Assembly (NCBI RefSeq): GCF_012927455.1
Contig: NZ_JABBPE010000002.1
Location: forward strand, 682,001 to 746,000
Source of the DNA: Polaromonas sp.
GTDB taxonomy: Bacteria; Pseudomonadota; Gammaproteobacteria; Burkholderiales; Burkholderiaceae_C
Length of the DNA: 64,000 nt
Reading direction: 5' to 3'
The notes under the pieces: generated by a model
Told to the model about the DNA's origin: nothing
The model's input: the letters and a program-made list of their open reading frames with translations, nothing else
Databases searched by the model: none
Part shown: one piece after another, positions 54,612 to 64,000 of the stretch
Layout of the letters: every line of letters starts with the position of its first letter
How positions within the stretch are numbered: position 1 is the stretch's first letter
Program-made: the position numbers and the translations under genes

Positions 54612-56210
54612 CTAGGTACTCCTTGACAGTCGAACGCATGCGCGGCAGCCAGAGCCGGATCGGTTTTCAAGACTGATATACATGCCCAAGGCGTCGGCCA
54701 GATTTTTTGCAATCGCAAGCCCGAGGCCAGCCCCATCAGATCGCATTCTGCGGGCCTGCACACCGCGAAAATTGCGCTTGAACACGTTTTCAACCTCGCC
54801 TTTATCCAGCCCGATTCCCGTATCAAGAATCAAAATATCCACGCCATCCTCCGAGGTCTCGATCTGAGTGGACACCACACCGCCAATACCGGTGTAGCGA
54901 ACAGCGTTGTCATACAGGACCATCAAAATTTGAAGCAATTTGGCGGCATCTATTTTCACGATGATTGAAGCAAAAGGGATAGAAGCATTGACTTCATCAA
55001 TCACTACGCCACTGCCTCGCGCGAGTGAACGAGTTTGTGCCAGAGCCTCCTCAAGGATGGGCGCGAAGGGCACGAAATCGAGCTTTATGTCAGCGGCCAT
55101 CGATTGCTCGCTGGCAAGCAACAAGAGCTCGTTGACGCGCTGTGACAACTGACGGGTTGTCGATGCAATATTGCCGAGTGAGATCCGGTAATCCGCGGCC
55201 GGCTTGTCAATTCCACGCAGGGCGATTTCAGCCTCTCCCAGTATGGCGGTGGCAGGCGTGCGGAGCTCATGGCTCAGGTCTGCAAACAACTGACGCCTTC
55301 GGGCAGCAGCAGCTTGCAGTTGCGCGTTGGCATTGGTAAGCTGGGCAGTTCGTTCGCTCACCGCCGCTTCCAGCCGACTATTTTCCGCCCTGTCCCTGAG
55401 GCGGGTCTGATGAATTTCGAGTGCCATGGTGTTAAAGCTTTGCGCCAGCTGGCCGAACTCATCTCGACTGCGCTCGGGAACAGTGATGGGTTGCATCCCG
55501 GCGGACTGCTCTTTTTTGATCCGTTGTGTCCCCAGCAAAAGATCATCCAGTGGCTGTTTGAGATGTCTGACAAAATGCCATGCCATCGCCAGGGCCGCCG
55601 CGCAGCTCAGTAAAATCATGATCCCAAACACGACGTTGCTGCGTTGGACGACTGCGTCGGCGGCGGCGTCTGCCTGTTGACTCATACCTGACTGCTGGTT
55701 AATGGCTGCTGTTAATAAAACACGCACGTCACGGGTTTCGGCCATATCGAAGATGCCCAGCATCTCAGTCCAGATGTGCTCGTTATCTGCAGGTTTTCGG
55801 TCTGTTTGGGCCTGCACCACGCGTTGCTGAAAATTAGAAAAGTTTTTTTCAAGCACGTCGAGTGTGTCTGTGTTGTCAACACCCGCAAGTCGAAGCCTGC
55901 TTTCGCCCAGCAATCGGGTTTGCACGGCGCTCAGTTTTCGCAGCGCTTGAATATTGGTGCCAAGCCTGACAAGTAGAAGATCACGCGTCGTTGGCGCCGC
56001 GTTGCCGGTTAACAGCAGCTGCGCGTACCAGACCTTGAGCCGCTGTTTGTCTGCAGAAACATCGGTATAGCGAGTCAACATATCGTGGGCCACCCGACTG
56101 CGCAGCTCGTGGTGCTGCACCGTCCGCACCAGCCAGTACGCGGTCGCCGCCTGAACCAGCATCAGCCCGCAAAGGCATACGAAGGCGAGCACCAGTTTTC
56201 TTCGGTACAT
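54612..56210 (-). CDS. membrane sensor histidine kinase
   Basis: 532 residues. An N-terminal membrane helix (about 8-28), a helical periplasmic sensor of about 160 residues, a second helix (about 193-215) and a HAMP-like region lead to the catalytic core. The core has A-D-L-S-H-E-L-R-T-P with the phosphorylated His314, an N box (Y-D-N-A-V-R-Y-T), G1 (L-D-T-G-I-G-L) and G2 (G-A-G-L-G-L-A-I-A-K). The sensor region has no recognised ligand fold. The stop (TAG at 54612) is one base from the response-regulator start. Confidence 0.9.
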   Translation of the reverse strand: MYRRKLVLAFVCLCGLMLVQAATAYWLVRTVQHHELRSRVAHDMLTRYTDVSADKQRLKVWYAQLLLTGNAAPTTRDLLLVRLGTNIQALRKLSAVQTRLLGESRLRLAGVDNTDTLDVLEKNFSNFQQRVVQAQTDRKPADNEHIWTEMLGIFDMAETRDVRVLLTAAINQQSGMSQQADAAADAVVQRSNVVFGIMILLSCAAALAMAWHFVRHLKQPLDDLLLGTQRIKKEQSAGMQPITVPERSRDEFGQLAQSFNTMALEIHQTRLRDRAENSRLEAAVSERTAQLTNANAQLQAAAARRRQLFADLSHELRTPATAILGEAEIALRGIDKPAADYRISLGNIASTTRQLSQRVNELLLLASEQSMAADIKLDFVPFAPILEEALAQTRSLARGSGVVIDEVNASIPFASIIVKIDAAKLLQILMVLYDNAVRYTGIGGVVSTQIETSEDGVDILILDTGIGLDKGEVENVFKRNFRGVQARRMRSDGAGLGLAIAKNLADALGMYISLENRSGSGCRACVRLSRST

Positions 56211-56259
56211 AGTTTGTTTTTACTTTTTCATTGTTCCCGGCAAGCTTGGCTAAGGATTG

Positions 56260-57012
56260 TCAACCCCGCCCCACAAACGGCATCTTGGTCGCCATGATGG
56301 TCATGAACTGAATATTGGTCGACAGCGGCAGTGCCGCCATGTGCACCACCGCATCGGCCACTTCACGCGCGTCCATCATGGGCTCGATGGCGATCTCGCC
56401 ATTGGCCTGCGGCACGCCCTTGGCCATGCGCGCCGACAGCTCTGTCATCGCATTGCCGATATCGATTTGCCCGCAGGCTATGTTGTACTTGCGGCCATCG
56501 AGCGAGATGGATTTGGTCAGCCCGGTGATGGCGTGCTTGGTTGCGGTGTAGGGCGCTGAATTAGGCCGTGGCGCGTGGGCCGAAATCGAGCCGTTGTTGA
56601 TGATGCGGCCACCCTGCGGCAGCTGGTCCTTCATCAGTTTGAAAGCACCCTGTGCGCACAGAAACGATCCGGTCAGGTTGATGTTGACGATGTTTTGCCA
56701 TTGCTCAAAACCGATGTCTTCAAAACTCGACCCAATACCGCTGACCCCGGCATTGTTGAACAGCACATCGAGGCGGCCGAAGGTCTGCTTGCAAGTGGCA
56801 AACAGTGCGGCGACCGATTCGGGCCGGCTGACATCAGTGGCCACCGCCAGGGCGCGGTCGGTGCCCGACGCCTTCGCGACCTCCAGCAGCGGCTCGCTGC
56901 GGCGCCCGGCCAGCACCACGCGGTAGCCGCCCGCCAGCAGCGCCAGCGCAACCTCCCGGCCAATTCCGGTGCCTGCGCCGGTGACCAGTGCCACTTTGTC
57001 GTTTGAATTCAT
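56260..57012 (-). CDS. SDR family oxidoreductase
   Basis: 250 residues. It has TGAGTGIG (about 11-18), F-N-N-A-G-V-S (about 84-90), I-N-N-G-S-I-S-A-H and the catalytic Y-T-A-T-K (about 155-159). An Arg-Arg after strand beta-2 (A-G-R-R-S) suggests NADP. The C-terminus lacks the usual G-x-x-x-x-V-D-G-G and ends with [15 protein letters not shown], as in some SDRs of unknown substrate. It is between the two-component genes and kynB and may be unrelated to either. Confidence 0.88.
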   Translation of the reverse strand: MNSNDKVALVTGAGTGIGREVALALLAGGYRVVLAGRRSEPLLEVAKASGTDRALAVATDVSRPESVAALFATCKQTFGRLDVLFNNAGVSGIGSSFEDIGFEQWQNIVNINLTGSFLCAQGAFKLMKDQLPQGGRIINNGSISAHAPRPNSAPYTATKHAITGLTKSISLDGRKYNIACGQIDIGNAMTELSARMAKGVPQANGEIAIEPMMDAREVADAVVHMAALPLSTNIQFMTIMATKMPFVGRG

Positions 57013-57168
57013 GGGGTGCCTTTGTCTATGAATGTTGTAGATGAAGCAGTCCATCACTGCCTGGTTTATAGATTTTGCCCGAGCCACTGCTGCAGCGCTT
57101 GCCCTTCCCGCCCGGCTCCAGGGATAGATTTCCCCAAAAAACTTTAGGTTTCAGCTATTTTTAGGATT

Positions 57169-57186
57169 GTCGGAAATAACCGACAC
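57169..57186 (+). promoter_or_regulatory. palindromic operator candidate before kynB
   Basis: TGTCGG, AAATAA, CCGACA: perfect 6-base arms in the 206-base gap, 33 bases from the kynB ATG. It may be a site for an Lrp/MarR-type regulator of tryptophan catabolism. No regulator gene is in the window. Confidence 0.5.
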
Positions 57187-57218
57187 CACAGAATTTTCAG
57201 CAGTGCTACCTTTGCACC

Positions 57219-57878
57219 ATGGCTACCAATGCCCCCCGCTCTGCCCCCGCCCGAGTGCTGAAAATCTGGGACATCTCGCCTGCGGTTGACGAGCAGGCCG
57301 AGGTCTTTCCAGGCGACACGGCCTATTCGCAGCAACTGCACTTTTCGCTCTCGCCCGACTGCCCGGTCAACGTCAACCGCATCACGCTGTCGCCGCACAC
57401 CGGCGCGCACGCCGATGCGCCGCTGCACTATGGCAGCGGCCAGGCCAGCATCGGCGAGCTGGCGCTGGCGCCCTATCTGGGCCCGTGCCGGGTGATTCAC
57501 TGCATCGATTGCGGCCCGCAGGTAGAGCCAGAGCACATCGCGCATGCACTGGCAGACCTGCCGCCACGCGTGCTGCTGCGCACGGCGCTCCGCGCCAGCC
57601 AGTCCTGGGCATCATTTACGGCTGTAGCACCCGCTACGCTTGCGCTGCTAGCTACTAAAAACATAGCACTTATCGGTATTGACACGCCCAGTGTGGACCG
57701 CGTTAGCAGCCAGGGCCTGCCCAGCCACCAGCAGTTGCTGGCGCACGGCCTCCGCGTGCTGGAGAACCTGGTTCTTGACGACGTGGCCGAAGGCGACTAC
57801 GAGCTGATTGCGCTGCCGCTCAAGCTGACGCGAGCCGATGCTTCGCCCGTTCGCGCCATCCTGCGCGAACTTCGATGA
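57219..57878 (+). CDS. kynB: kynurenine formamidase (arylformamidase)
   Basis: 219 residues. It hydrolyses N-formylkynurenine to kynurenine. The metal site motif H-T-G-A-H-A-D-A-P is at about 60-68, with F-P-G-D-T near 30 and I-G-I-D-T-P-S-V-D near 150. A stretch in the middle (57650-57667) matches the stem of the two-hairpin repeat yet keeps the frame. The stop overlaps a possible start of kynU (ATGA). With kynU and kynA it gives the three-step route to anthranilate. Confidence 0.93.
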   Translation: MATNAPRSAPARVLKIWDISPAVDEQAEVFPGDTAYSQQLHFSLSPDCPVNVNRITLSPHTGAHADAPLHYGSGQASIGELALAPYLGPCRVIHCIDCGPQVEPEHIAHALADLPPRVLLRTALRASQSWASFTAVAPATLALLATKNIALIGIDTPSVDRVSSQGLPSHQQLLAHGLRVLENLVLDDVAEGDYELIALPLKLTRADASPVRAILRELR

Positions 57879-57925
57879 GTGCGCCATCCTGCGCGAATTT
57901 TCTTGAAACATGGAAGCTGCAGCCT

Positions 57926-59203
57926 ATGTCCATCTCCCTGCAAGACTGCCGCGCACTGGACGCGCAAGACCCGCTGCGCGCCCTGCACGGGCAGTTCGTG
58001 CTGCCAGAAGGCCTAATTTACCTGGACGGCAACTCGCTAGGTGCGCTGCCCAAAAGCGCCGCTGCCCGCGTCGCCGATGCGGTAACGCAGCAATGGGGCC
58101 AGGGCCTGATCCGCTCCTGGAACAGCGCCGGCTGGATCGATGCGCCGCAGCGCCTGGGCGACAAGATTGCGCAACTGGTGGGTGCCGCGCCCGGCGAGGT
58201 GGTGGCCACCGACAGTACCTCGATCAATCTTTACAAGGTGCTGAGCGCGGCGCTCAATATCGCCGCTGAGGATGCGCCCGGACGCAAGCAGGTGCTCAGC
58301 GAGCGCAGCAACTTCCCGACCGACCTCTACATCGCCGAAGCGCTGTGCCAAGCGCGCGGCCTGCAGCTGCTGCTGGTGAAAGCTGAAGACATCAGCACAG
58401 CCTTGAGCTTTGACGTCGCCGTGCTGATGCTGACGCATGTGAACTACCGCAGCGGCGCCATGCACGACATGGCCGCCGTCACCCAAGCGGCGCATCAGGC
58501 CGGCGCCCTCGCGGTCTGGGACCTGGCGCACAGCGCCGGCGCCGTGCCGGTGGACCTGCACGGCGACAAGGCCGACTTCGCCGTGGGTTGCGGCTACAAA
58601 TACCTCAACGGCGGCCCCGGCGCGCCGGCCTTTGTCTGGGCTCATCCGAAGCACGCGAACCGTTTCTGGCAACCGCTGGCCGGCTGGTGGGGCCATGCCG
58701 CGCCGTTCGACTTCACGCCCGACTACCGCCCCGCCGCAGGCATTGCGCGCTACCTGTGCGGTACCCAGCCCATCTTGAGCATGACGGCGCTCGAATGCGG
58801 ACTAGACAGCGTGCTGGCAGCGCAGCCGCTGGGCGGAATGGCCGCCTTGCGCAGAAAATCGCTGGCGCTGACCGACCTGTTTATAGAACTGGTAGAGCAG
58901 CGCTGCGCCGGCCACGGCCTCGGCCTGGTCACGCCGCGCGAACACGCGCAACGCGGCTCGCAAGTCAGTTTCACTCGAAGCAATGGCGGCTACGCCATCG
59001 TGCAGGCGCTGATTGCGCGCGGCGTGATTGGCGACTTCCGCGCGGGCGACGGCGGCAAGCAGGAAGACATCCTGCGCTTTGGCTTCGCGCCGCTGTACAT
59101 TGGTTTTGAAGACGTGTGGAACGCCGTGGAACAGCTCAGGCAGGTGCTGGAATCCAGCGAATGGCAGCAGCCCGAGTTCAACCAGAAGCAGGCGGTGACT
59201 TGA
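57926..59203 (+). CDS. kynU: kynureninase
   Basis: 425 residues, PLP enzyme that splits kynurenine to anthranilate and alanine. It begins with [11 protein letters not shown] then [12 protein letters not shown]. It has [23 protein letters not shown], and the PLP Lys in [13 protein letters not shown] start it at 57926, where a GGAAG site is placed and the family start aligns. An earlier ATG at 57875 overlaps the kynB stop and is an alternative. The bases GCGCCATCCTGCGCGAA occur twice across the kynB/kynU join. Confidence 0.92.
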   Translation: MSISLQDCRALDAQDPLRALHGQFVLPEGLIYLDGNSLGALPKSAAARVADAVTQQWGQGLIRSWNSAGWIDAPQRLGDKIAQLVGAAPGEVVATDSTSINLYKVLSAALNIAAEDAPGRKQVLSERSNFPTDLYIAEALCQARGLQLLLVKAEDISTALSFDVAVLMLTHVNYRSGAMHDMAAVTQAAHQAGALAVWDLAHSAGAVPVDLHGDKADFAVGCGYKYLNGGPGAPAFVWAHPKHANRFWQPLAGWWGHAAPFDFTPDYRPAAGIARYLCGTQPILSMTALECGLDSVLAAQPLGGMAALRRKSLALTDLFIELVEQRCAGHGLGLVTPREHAQRGSQVSFTRSNGGYAIVQALIARGVIGDFRAGDGGKQEDILRFGFAPLYIGFEDVWNAVEQLRQVLESSEWQQPEFNQKQAVT

Positions 59204-59212
59204 CATGATTAA

Positions 59213-59300
59213 CCCCCACGCTTGTCGCTGCACGTATTACGCTGCCCCCCGAGGGGGCTGCCTGCCCTTGGGGCGGCCCGGCGGCCAGGCAGCACGCCTT
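59213..59300 (+). repeat. GC-rich CCCCCACGCTTGTCGCT repeat, copy B
   Basis: 88-base copy between kynU and kynA, with a CCCCCC-GAGGGGG hairpin and a GGGGCGGCCCGGCGG end. It could separate kynA expression from kynU. Copy A is at 30581. Confidence 0.85.
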
Positions 59301-59317
59301 TTTCAAAAAGCATTGCC

Positions 59318-60163
59318 ATGAAATCGCATTCACCCGAAAACATCGTGCGTGACGAGAAAGCCCGGCTCGACTTCAGCCGCTCCATGAGCTACGGCGACTA
59401 TCTGCAGCTGGACGCCATCCTGGGCGCGCAAAAGCCGCTTTCGCCCGCGCATGACGAGATGCTTTTCATCATCCAGCACCAGACCAGCGAACTCTGGATG
59501 AAGCTGATGCTGCACGAGCTGCACGCGGCCATTGCCAACGTGGCGGCCGACGAGCTCGGCGATGCCTTCAAGAAGCTGGCCCGCGTCAGCCGCATCATGG
59601 AGCAGTTGGTCCATGCCTGGGATGTGCTGGCGACCATGACGCCACCCGAATACAGCGCGATACGCCCTTACCTCGGCAACTCCAGCGGCTTTCAGAGCGC
59701 GCAGTACCGCTGCATCGAGTTCGCGCTGGGCAACAAGAACGCCGCCATGCTGATGCCCCACGCGCACCGCCCTGACCTGCTGGCGCAGGTGCAGGCGGCC
59801 TATAAAGCGCCGTCGCTCTACGACGAAGCGCTGCGCTTGCTGGCCAGGCGCGGCCTGCCGGTACCCTCCAGCCACACCACGCGCGACTGGACTCAGGGCT
59901 ACGTCGAAAGCGACGCGGTAGAAGCCGTCTGGCTGACGGTATACCGCGACCCCCAACAGTACTTTGACCTCTACCAGCTTGGCGAAGAACTCACCGACCT
60001 GGAAGACGCCTTCCGCCTCTGGCGCTTTCGCCACGTCACCACAGTCGAGCGCGTCATCGGCTTCAAGCGCGGCACCGGCGGCACAAGCGGCGTCAGTTAC
60101 CTGCGCAAGATGCTTGACGTGGTGCTGTTCCCGGAGATCTGGAAGCTGCGTACAGCTTTGTGA
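59318..60163 (+). CDS. kynA: tryptophan 2,3-dioxygenase
   Basis: 281 residues, heme enzyme for the first step of tryptophan breakdown. Signatures: [10 protein letters not shown] near 28, [16 protein letters not shown] (about 47-62), F-Q-S-A-Q-Y-R, and [19 protein letters not shown] with the heme-ligand His, then GGTSGVSYL. It begins 18 bases past the GC-rich repeat. The stop is immediately followed by a two-hairpin repeat copy. Confidence 0.95.
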   Translation: MKSHSPENIVRDEKARLDFSRSMSYGDYLQLDAILGAQKPLSPAHDEMLFIIQHQTSELWMKLMLHELHAAIANVAADELGDAFKKLARVSRIMEQLVHAWDVLATMTPPEYSAIRPYLGNSSGFQSAQYRCIEFALGNKNAAMLMPHAHRPDLLAQVQAAYKAPSLYDEALRLLARRGLPVPSSHTTRDWTQGYVESDAVEAVWLTVYRDPQQYFDLYQLGEELTDLEDAFRLWRFRHVTTVERVIGFKRGTGGTSGVSYLRKMLDVVLFPEIWKLRTAL

Positions 60164-60220
60164 GTTAAATAGGGCCCTAGCCCATATATGACGGGCGCAA
60201 GACGCTATGTTTTTAATAGC
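60164..60220 (-). repeat. two-hairpin interspersed repeat, copy 12
   Basis: Complete copy on the minus strand, from the base after the kynA stop: GCTATTAAAAACATAGC, then TTGCGCCC, TATATGGGCT, CTATTTAAC. It may terminate the kyn transcript. Confidence 0.8.
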
Positions 60221-60300
60221 AAGTTCTTGTGTTTTACCTCGGCGAAAGCCGCACACTGTGCAACCTTGCGACGCCTGGCATGAATACCGGCGCTTGCCGC

Positions 60301-61308
60301 CTAGCCCGGCGAAGGCAGCGCCTCGCCCCACATGCGCCGCCACAGCCAGGGCAGCGCGGTGGCCAGGTCGGGGCGCTGGCTCTGCAGCGTTGGCGCATGG
60401 CTTTGCGGGGCGCGGGCGGCGCTGCTGCCCAGATCGAAGTGAAAGGTGTAGTCAGGCTCCTGACCCATGCGCAGGTCGGTGACAAACAGGTGTTCAGCGG
60501 ACTGAGAAAGGCGGAAAAAGCCGTGGCTGAACGCCGCGATGCGCGCAACAGAGGGCTCCTGCCCATACCGGGTAATCAGCGCTGCGCCTTTGTCATGGGC
60601 GGTCCAGCGAATGCGCGGCGACGCGTCCAGCAGCGAATAGTGGCCTTCGAAATATTGGGTGGGTGTGGTGGCCACCAGTCGCCACAGCAGCGTGTTGAAC
60701 GGCGCGGGTGTGACCAGCAGCGCACTGGCGGCAATGCCTTGCGTTTGAAGCGAGCTGCGCGCCAGGGTTGTGGCGTGCTGCTGCGCCGCCGCGCTCCAGC
60801 CCAGGTACAGCGTGGTGAGCAGCAGGCCGGCCGCGTTCCAGCGCAGGCCACGGCTGCTCTTGAGCCGCAGCGCCGCCACCACGCCCACGATCAGCGGCAC
60901 GGTGTAGAGCGGGTCGATGATGAAAATGCTACCCACGCCAAACGGATAGTCGCTGAAGGGCTGCAGCAGTTGCGTGCCGTACACCGTCATGGCGTCTAGC
61001 AGCGGATGCGTGATGAGCGCCAGCCAGAGCGCGAGCCACCAGCGCTTGAACAGCGCTGCCTCGCCGTGCAGGCGCGCCACCAGCCAGGCCAGCGGCGGCG
61101 CAGTCAACGTCAGGAAAAACAGCGCGTGGCTCTCAGCGCGGTGGCGCGTCATGTTCAAGATCGCGTCGCCGTGGTCAATGAAAGCGTCCAGGTCAGGCAG
61201 GGTGCCAGCTAGCGCGCCCCAAAGCGCAGCCTTCCACACTGCGGTGCGACTGCCCATGACGGCCAAACCGACAGCCGAACCCAGCGCAATATGAGTCAGA
61301 GAATCCAT
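60301..61308 (-). CDS. membrane-bound metal-dependent hydrolase (YdjM-like)
   Basis: 335 residues, DUF457/YdjM family. It has M-D-S-L-T-H-I-A-L-G-S-A-V-G at the start, P-D-L-D-A-F, R-H-R-A-E-S-H-A-L, and L-I-T-H-P-L-L-D-A-M-T-V-Y-G. These are His/Asp motifs of the membrane phosphodiesterase-like group, with four to five membrane helices in the first 200 residues. The C-terminal ~130 residues are a soluble domain. The substrate is unknown. The ATG at 61308 is the family start; a long upstream open frame is ignored. Confidence 0.85.
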   Translation of the reverse strand: MDSLTHIALGSAVGLAVMGSRTAVWKAALWGALAGTLPDLDAFIDHGDAILNMTRHRAESHALFFLTLTAPPLAWLVARLHGEAALFKRWWLALWLALITHPLLDAMTVYGTQLLQPFSDYPFGVGSIFIIDPLYTVPLIVGVVAALRLKSSRGLRWNAAGLLLTTLYLGWSAAAQQHATTLARSSLQTQGIAASALLVTPAPFNTLLWRLVATTPTQYFEGHYSLLDASPRIRWTAHDKGAALITRYGQEPSVARIAAFSHGFFRLSQSAEHLFVTDLRMGQEPDYTFHFDLGSSAARAPQSHAPTLQSQRPDLATALPWLWRRMWGEALPSPG

Positions 61309-61403
61309 GATGCGCAGCTTAATGCAGCGTGCTTGCACCCATGCGGCCTGCGGAATTGGACGGTACCTAAAATGACGCATACCATCAAGAAATGGAGTCT
61401 GCA

Positions 61404-61799
61404 ATGTCAGGGCTGCGAATGCAACTGCGACTGGTCGCTTTTCTTGGGTGCCTGTCGAGCTTGGCCAGCGTGGCAAATGCTGCGGGAAATTGCGGCGCCG
61501 AGGTTAATGCCGACACGTTCACGACGAACGTTGGACCGCGCCATCATCCGGTCGGCCGGCCGCTGCCGCGCAGCGCGCAGTTCAAGCAGCCGACGTATTG
61601 CGGCGATGGCGTTTGGTTCTTCGACCTGAACCACAACGGCAGTCCTGAACCGGGCGAACCCAAGCTGTTTGGTCCCCAGCGCGTGATCGGCTGCAGTACT
61701 TGCCATGCCGACTCACCCGATGCGAAAACCGAGGCTGCGTCGAACGTCTTTTTGCGGCAGGACGTCAGTGTGTTGTGCCTGATTTGCCACAATATTTGA
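61404..61799 (+). CDS. small secreted di-heme cytochrome c
   Basis: 131 residues with a signal peptide (about 1-26). Two heme motifs, C-S-T-C-H (near 98) and C-L-I-C-H at the very end, give two c-type hemes. A D-L-N-H-N-G-S-P-E-P-G-E segment resembles a Ca loop. The short length and C-terminal CxxCH fit the doubled-CxxCH group of periplasmic electron carriers. GGAG at 61393 precedes the ATG at 61404; an earlier ATG at 61392 is possible. No partner enzyme is next to it. Confidence 0.75.
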   Translation: MSGLRMQLRLVAFLGCLSSLASVANAAGNCGAEVNADTFTTNVGPRHHPVGRPLPRSAQFKQPTYCGDGVWFFDLNHNGSPEPGEPKLFGPQRVIGCSTCHADSPDAKTEAASNVFLRQDVSVLCLICHNI

Positions 61800-61864
61800 T
61801 GTACCGCGTAAGGCGCCTTGCAAGTCAATTTATTGACGCAACCCATGTCAATACTGCGCACGCT

Positions 61865-61881
61865 GCTACTATTTTTATAGC
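61865..61881 (+). repeat. half copy of the two-hairpin repeat
   Basis: GCTACTATTTTTATAGC only, in the 258-base gap before the lytic transglycosylase. Nothing else is recognised in the gap. Confidence 0.45.
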
Positions 61882-62057
61882 GTATGAGTAGCGGTCAGCC
61901 TGCTGATCTAGCCAAAAAAGGGCAGACGACAGAAGCGCTGCAAACGTTACCAAGCCGCCGGCTGACGTAACAGCTAAAGGAAAGTGCAACACGGCCTAGC
62001 CCAAAAGCGGGGCTGGCAGTTAGCATCGGCCAAACCCACCGATGTTCCAAGCATTCC

Positions 62058-62969
62058 ATGAACTCCCATCAGACCCTGCTCCCCCTGCCCGACGCGCGGC
62101 GGCTTTGGCGAGTGCCGGGTGGGCGCGGGGCGGGTTGGGCAGTGTCAATTGCAGTGTTCATCCTGCTGGTTCTGCACACTCCGCGAGCAATGGCCGACAT
62201 CTGGGCTTTTATTGACGCCGAGCGCATACCGCATTTTTCGTCCACTCGCCTGGATGAACGCTATGAGCTGCTGCTTCGCGACAGCAAGGAAGTGGAACCA
62301 TACCGGCGCATCGGGGCGGCCGACACCGCCCAGCAGGTTTCTGAGGAAGCCTACGACACGGAAGCTGGCAAGCCTGCTGTGGCTGCGGCCGACACGTCCA
62401 GCATCGGTGCGATTTCGCCCAGATTCCTGAGCTTGTTTGCGCGCTCAGAAAATTACCGGACCGTCAGCCCCTTGCTGCGCGAGGCCTCAAAAACCCACGG
62501 CATTGACTATTCACTGCTCAAGGCCCTGGTTGCCACGGAGTCCGGCTTCAACCCTAATGCCATATCACCGAAAGGCGCGGTGGGCCTGATGCAGCTGATC
62601 CCGCCAACTGCGCAGCGTTACGGCGTCACCGCCAGCAAAGGCAGCACGATTGCCAAAAAGCTGACCGATCCCCGGATCAACATCAAGGCGGGTGCCCGCT
62701 ACCTGGCTGACCTGATCAGAATGTTTCCTGGCCGCCTGGACCTGGCGCTGGCGGCCTACAACGCCGGCGAAGGCGCGGTGCAGCGCGCCGGAAATAAAAT
62801 TCCCAACTACCCCGAAACCCAAAATTATGTGAAGACCGTGATGCAGCTCCACACCGGGCTGGCGCCGCCTCCGGTCAAAACGGCGGAAGGGCGGGTGCGT
62901 GTGGAAACGCAGGGTGTGGGTATTGCGCGCGTCGACATGCCGCCGGTGCGCGAATCGCTCGATCCTTAG
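62058..62969 (+). CDS. lytic transglycosylase (SLT domain)
   Basis: 303 residues. An N-terminal signal anchor (about 30-48) is followed by a DUF4124-like strip (D-I-W-A-F-I-D-A-E-R-I-P-H-F). The SLT catalytic domain then has A-L-V-A-T-E-S-G-F-N-P-N-A-I-S-P-K-G-A-V-G-L-M-Q-L-I-P (catalytic Glu) and L-A-A-Y-N-A-G-E-G-A-V. It cleaves peptidoglycan to 1,6-anhydro products. It may assist cell-wall turnover or envelope machinery; no secretion genes are nearby. Confidence 0.9.
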   Translation: MNSHQTLLPLPDARRLWRVPGGRGAGWAVSIAVFILLVLHTPRAMADIWAFIDAERIPHFSSTRLDERYELLLRDSKEVEPYRRIGAADTAQQVSEEAYDTEAGKPAVAAADTSSIGAISPRFLSLFARSENYRTVSPLLREASKTHGIDYSLLKALVATESGFNPNAISPKGAVGLMQLIPPTAQRYGVTASKGSTIAKKLTDPRINIKAGARYLADLIRMFPGRLDLALAAYNAGEGAVQRAGNKIPNYPETQNYVKTVMQLHTGLAPPPVKTAEGRVRVETQGVGIARVDMPPVRESLDP

Positions 62970-63040
62970 CGCGCGCTTATTGCCCGCACAGCAGAGCATT
63001 GCGTCGGGCCTGCTGGGTGGAGAGAATTACTGCCGCAGCG

Positions 63041-63078
63041 CCCGTCGAAAATGCGCAAGCAGCTATCTTTTTAATAGC
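63041..63078 (-). repeat. two-hairpin repeat, copy 14
   Basis: GCTATTAAAAAGATAGC, then TGCTTGCGC on the minus strand; the second hairpin is degraded. Confidence 0.6.
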
Positions 63079-63418
63079 AAATAAAACTTCAATCGAGCCA
63101 CGGGCTTTAATCCCCGACATTTGCGCGTACGCCCGGCAGCGGCTCCAGAGCAACACGCCGGGTCATCATTTTGAGGATGGATGTGGTGTCTTAGGCGGTG
63201 GAGCCGACACGGCCCTTCTTCACATGCGGGGCCGATCAGCAGCGTGGCTGACTGGCTTTTATGGCTGGTCTGCGGTTGCTTGTTGTTGCAATGGCTTGGC
63301 CTGATTTCAAGTCGGCAGGCAACGATAGTGTTCGGCAGGGCTGGCCGCGTGAGATGGGCGATGCGGCGCTGGTTCTTCGAAGTCGGCTTAAGCCTTCTGT
63401 CAACTCGACAACGGAGAC

Positions 63419-63472
63419 AAATACAGCTACAGCCCATACACAACGGGCGCATACAGCTATCACTTTAATAGC
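63419..63472 (-). repeat. two-hairpin repeat, copy 15
   Basis: GCTATTAAAGTGATAGC, then GCGCCC, TATGGGCTGTAGC on the minus strand, near full length. It abuts the end of the flavin monooxygenase gene. Confidence 0.7.
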
Positions 63473-63475
63473 AAA

Positions 63476-64000
<525 letters not shown>

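Larger units (their letters stand above)
62970..63475. other. 506-base gap bounded by two repeats
   Basis: No gene is supported. Two minus-strand copies of the two-hairpin repeat lie at 63041-63078 and 63419-63472. Open frames between them have no recognisable motifs; the interval may be worn gene sequence. Confidence 0.4.

Overview
The window is about 62% GC, gene-dense DNA from a betaproteobacterium, most likely a member of the Comamonadaceae in Burkholderiales (Polaromonas, Rhodoferax, Variovorax or a relative). The evidence is gene order (purM-perM-hda-HAD-pcnB-folK-pdxH; murJ-sirB1; rpsT/DUF3579/argD/argF), the protein families, and two dispersed intergenic repeat families of a type I associate with this family. 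I see no rRNA, tRNA, CRISPR array, intact insertion sequence, integrase or phage gene.

Layout. 1-4.8 kb: the end of a heavy-metal type RND efflux operon (adaptor, pump) with small periplasmic proteins, one of them DUF305. 5.2-11.3 kb: an eroded region holding an SDR whose start lies in a repeat, an AcoR-like sigma-54 regulator lacking a normal GAFTGA loop, an mntH pseudogene, a lipoprotein, a small membrane protein and a cytochrome c stump. 11.3-15.7 kb: a six-gene minus-strand unit built around an ECF sigma factor and its anti-sigma factor, with an ECF-type promoter in front. 15.9-21.9 kb: tag, a thioesterase, gloA, the Entner-Doudoroff genes edd-eda, an OmpA-like protein and a ChaC-like protein. 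22-27.5 kb: a tandem duplication of a DUF6502-DUF5666-pdxH segment in which one copy is decaying. 27.5-33.7 kb: the housekeeping block. 34-38.3 kb: a secreted lipoprotein, a VapC stump, an MFS transporter and sirB1. 38.3-45.2 kb: murJ and rpsT, separated by a block with a TonB receptor closely resembling E. coli YncD/PqqU (the PQQ receptor), a cytochrome b561, a YVTN beta-propeller and a damaged ankyrin-cytochrome c fusion. 45.2-48 kb: argD-argF. 48-53 kb: a sigma-54 regulator divergent from an aldehyde dehydrogenase and an alcohol dehydrogenase, with a -24/-12 promoter and a palindrome between them. 53-57 kb: a two-component system and two enzymes. 57.2-60.2 kb: kynB-kynU-kynA. 60.3-64 kb: a membrane hydrolase, a small di-heme cytochrome, a lytic transglycosylase and a flavin monooxygenase cut by the window end.

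How parts work together. edd and eda complete the Entner-Doudoroff route to pyruvate. kynA, kynB and kynU take tryptophan to anthranilate. argD and argF serve arginine synthesis. The 50-53 kb enzymes probably oxidise a short alcohol through its aldehyde to an acid under sigma-54 control. The PqqU-like locus suggests scavenging of PQQ, a cofactor of periplasmic alcohol and sugar dehydrogenases. The most unusual signals are a ~57-base two-hairpin repeat that also lies inside reading frames, the decaying tandem duplication, and the PqqU-like block between murJ and rpsT.
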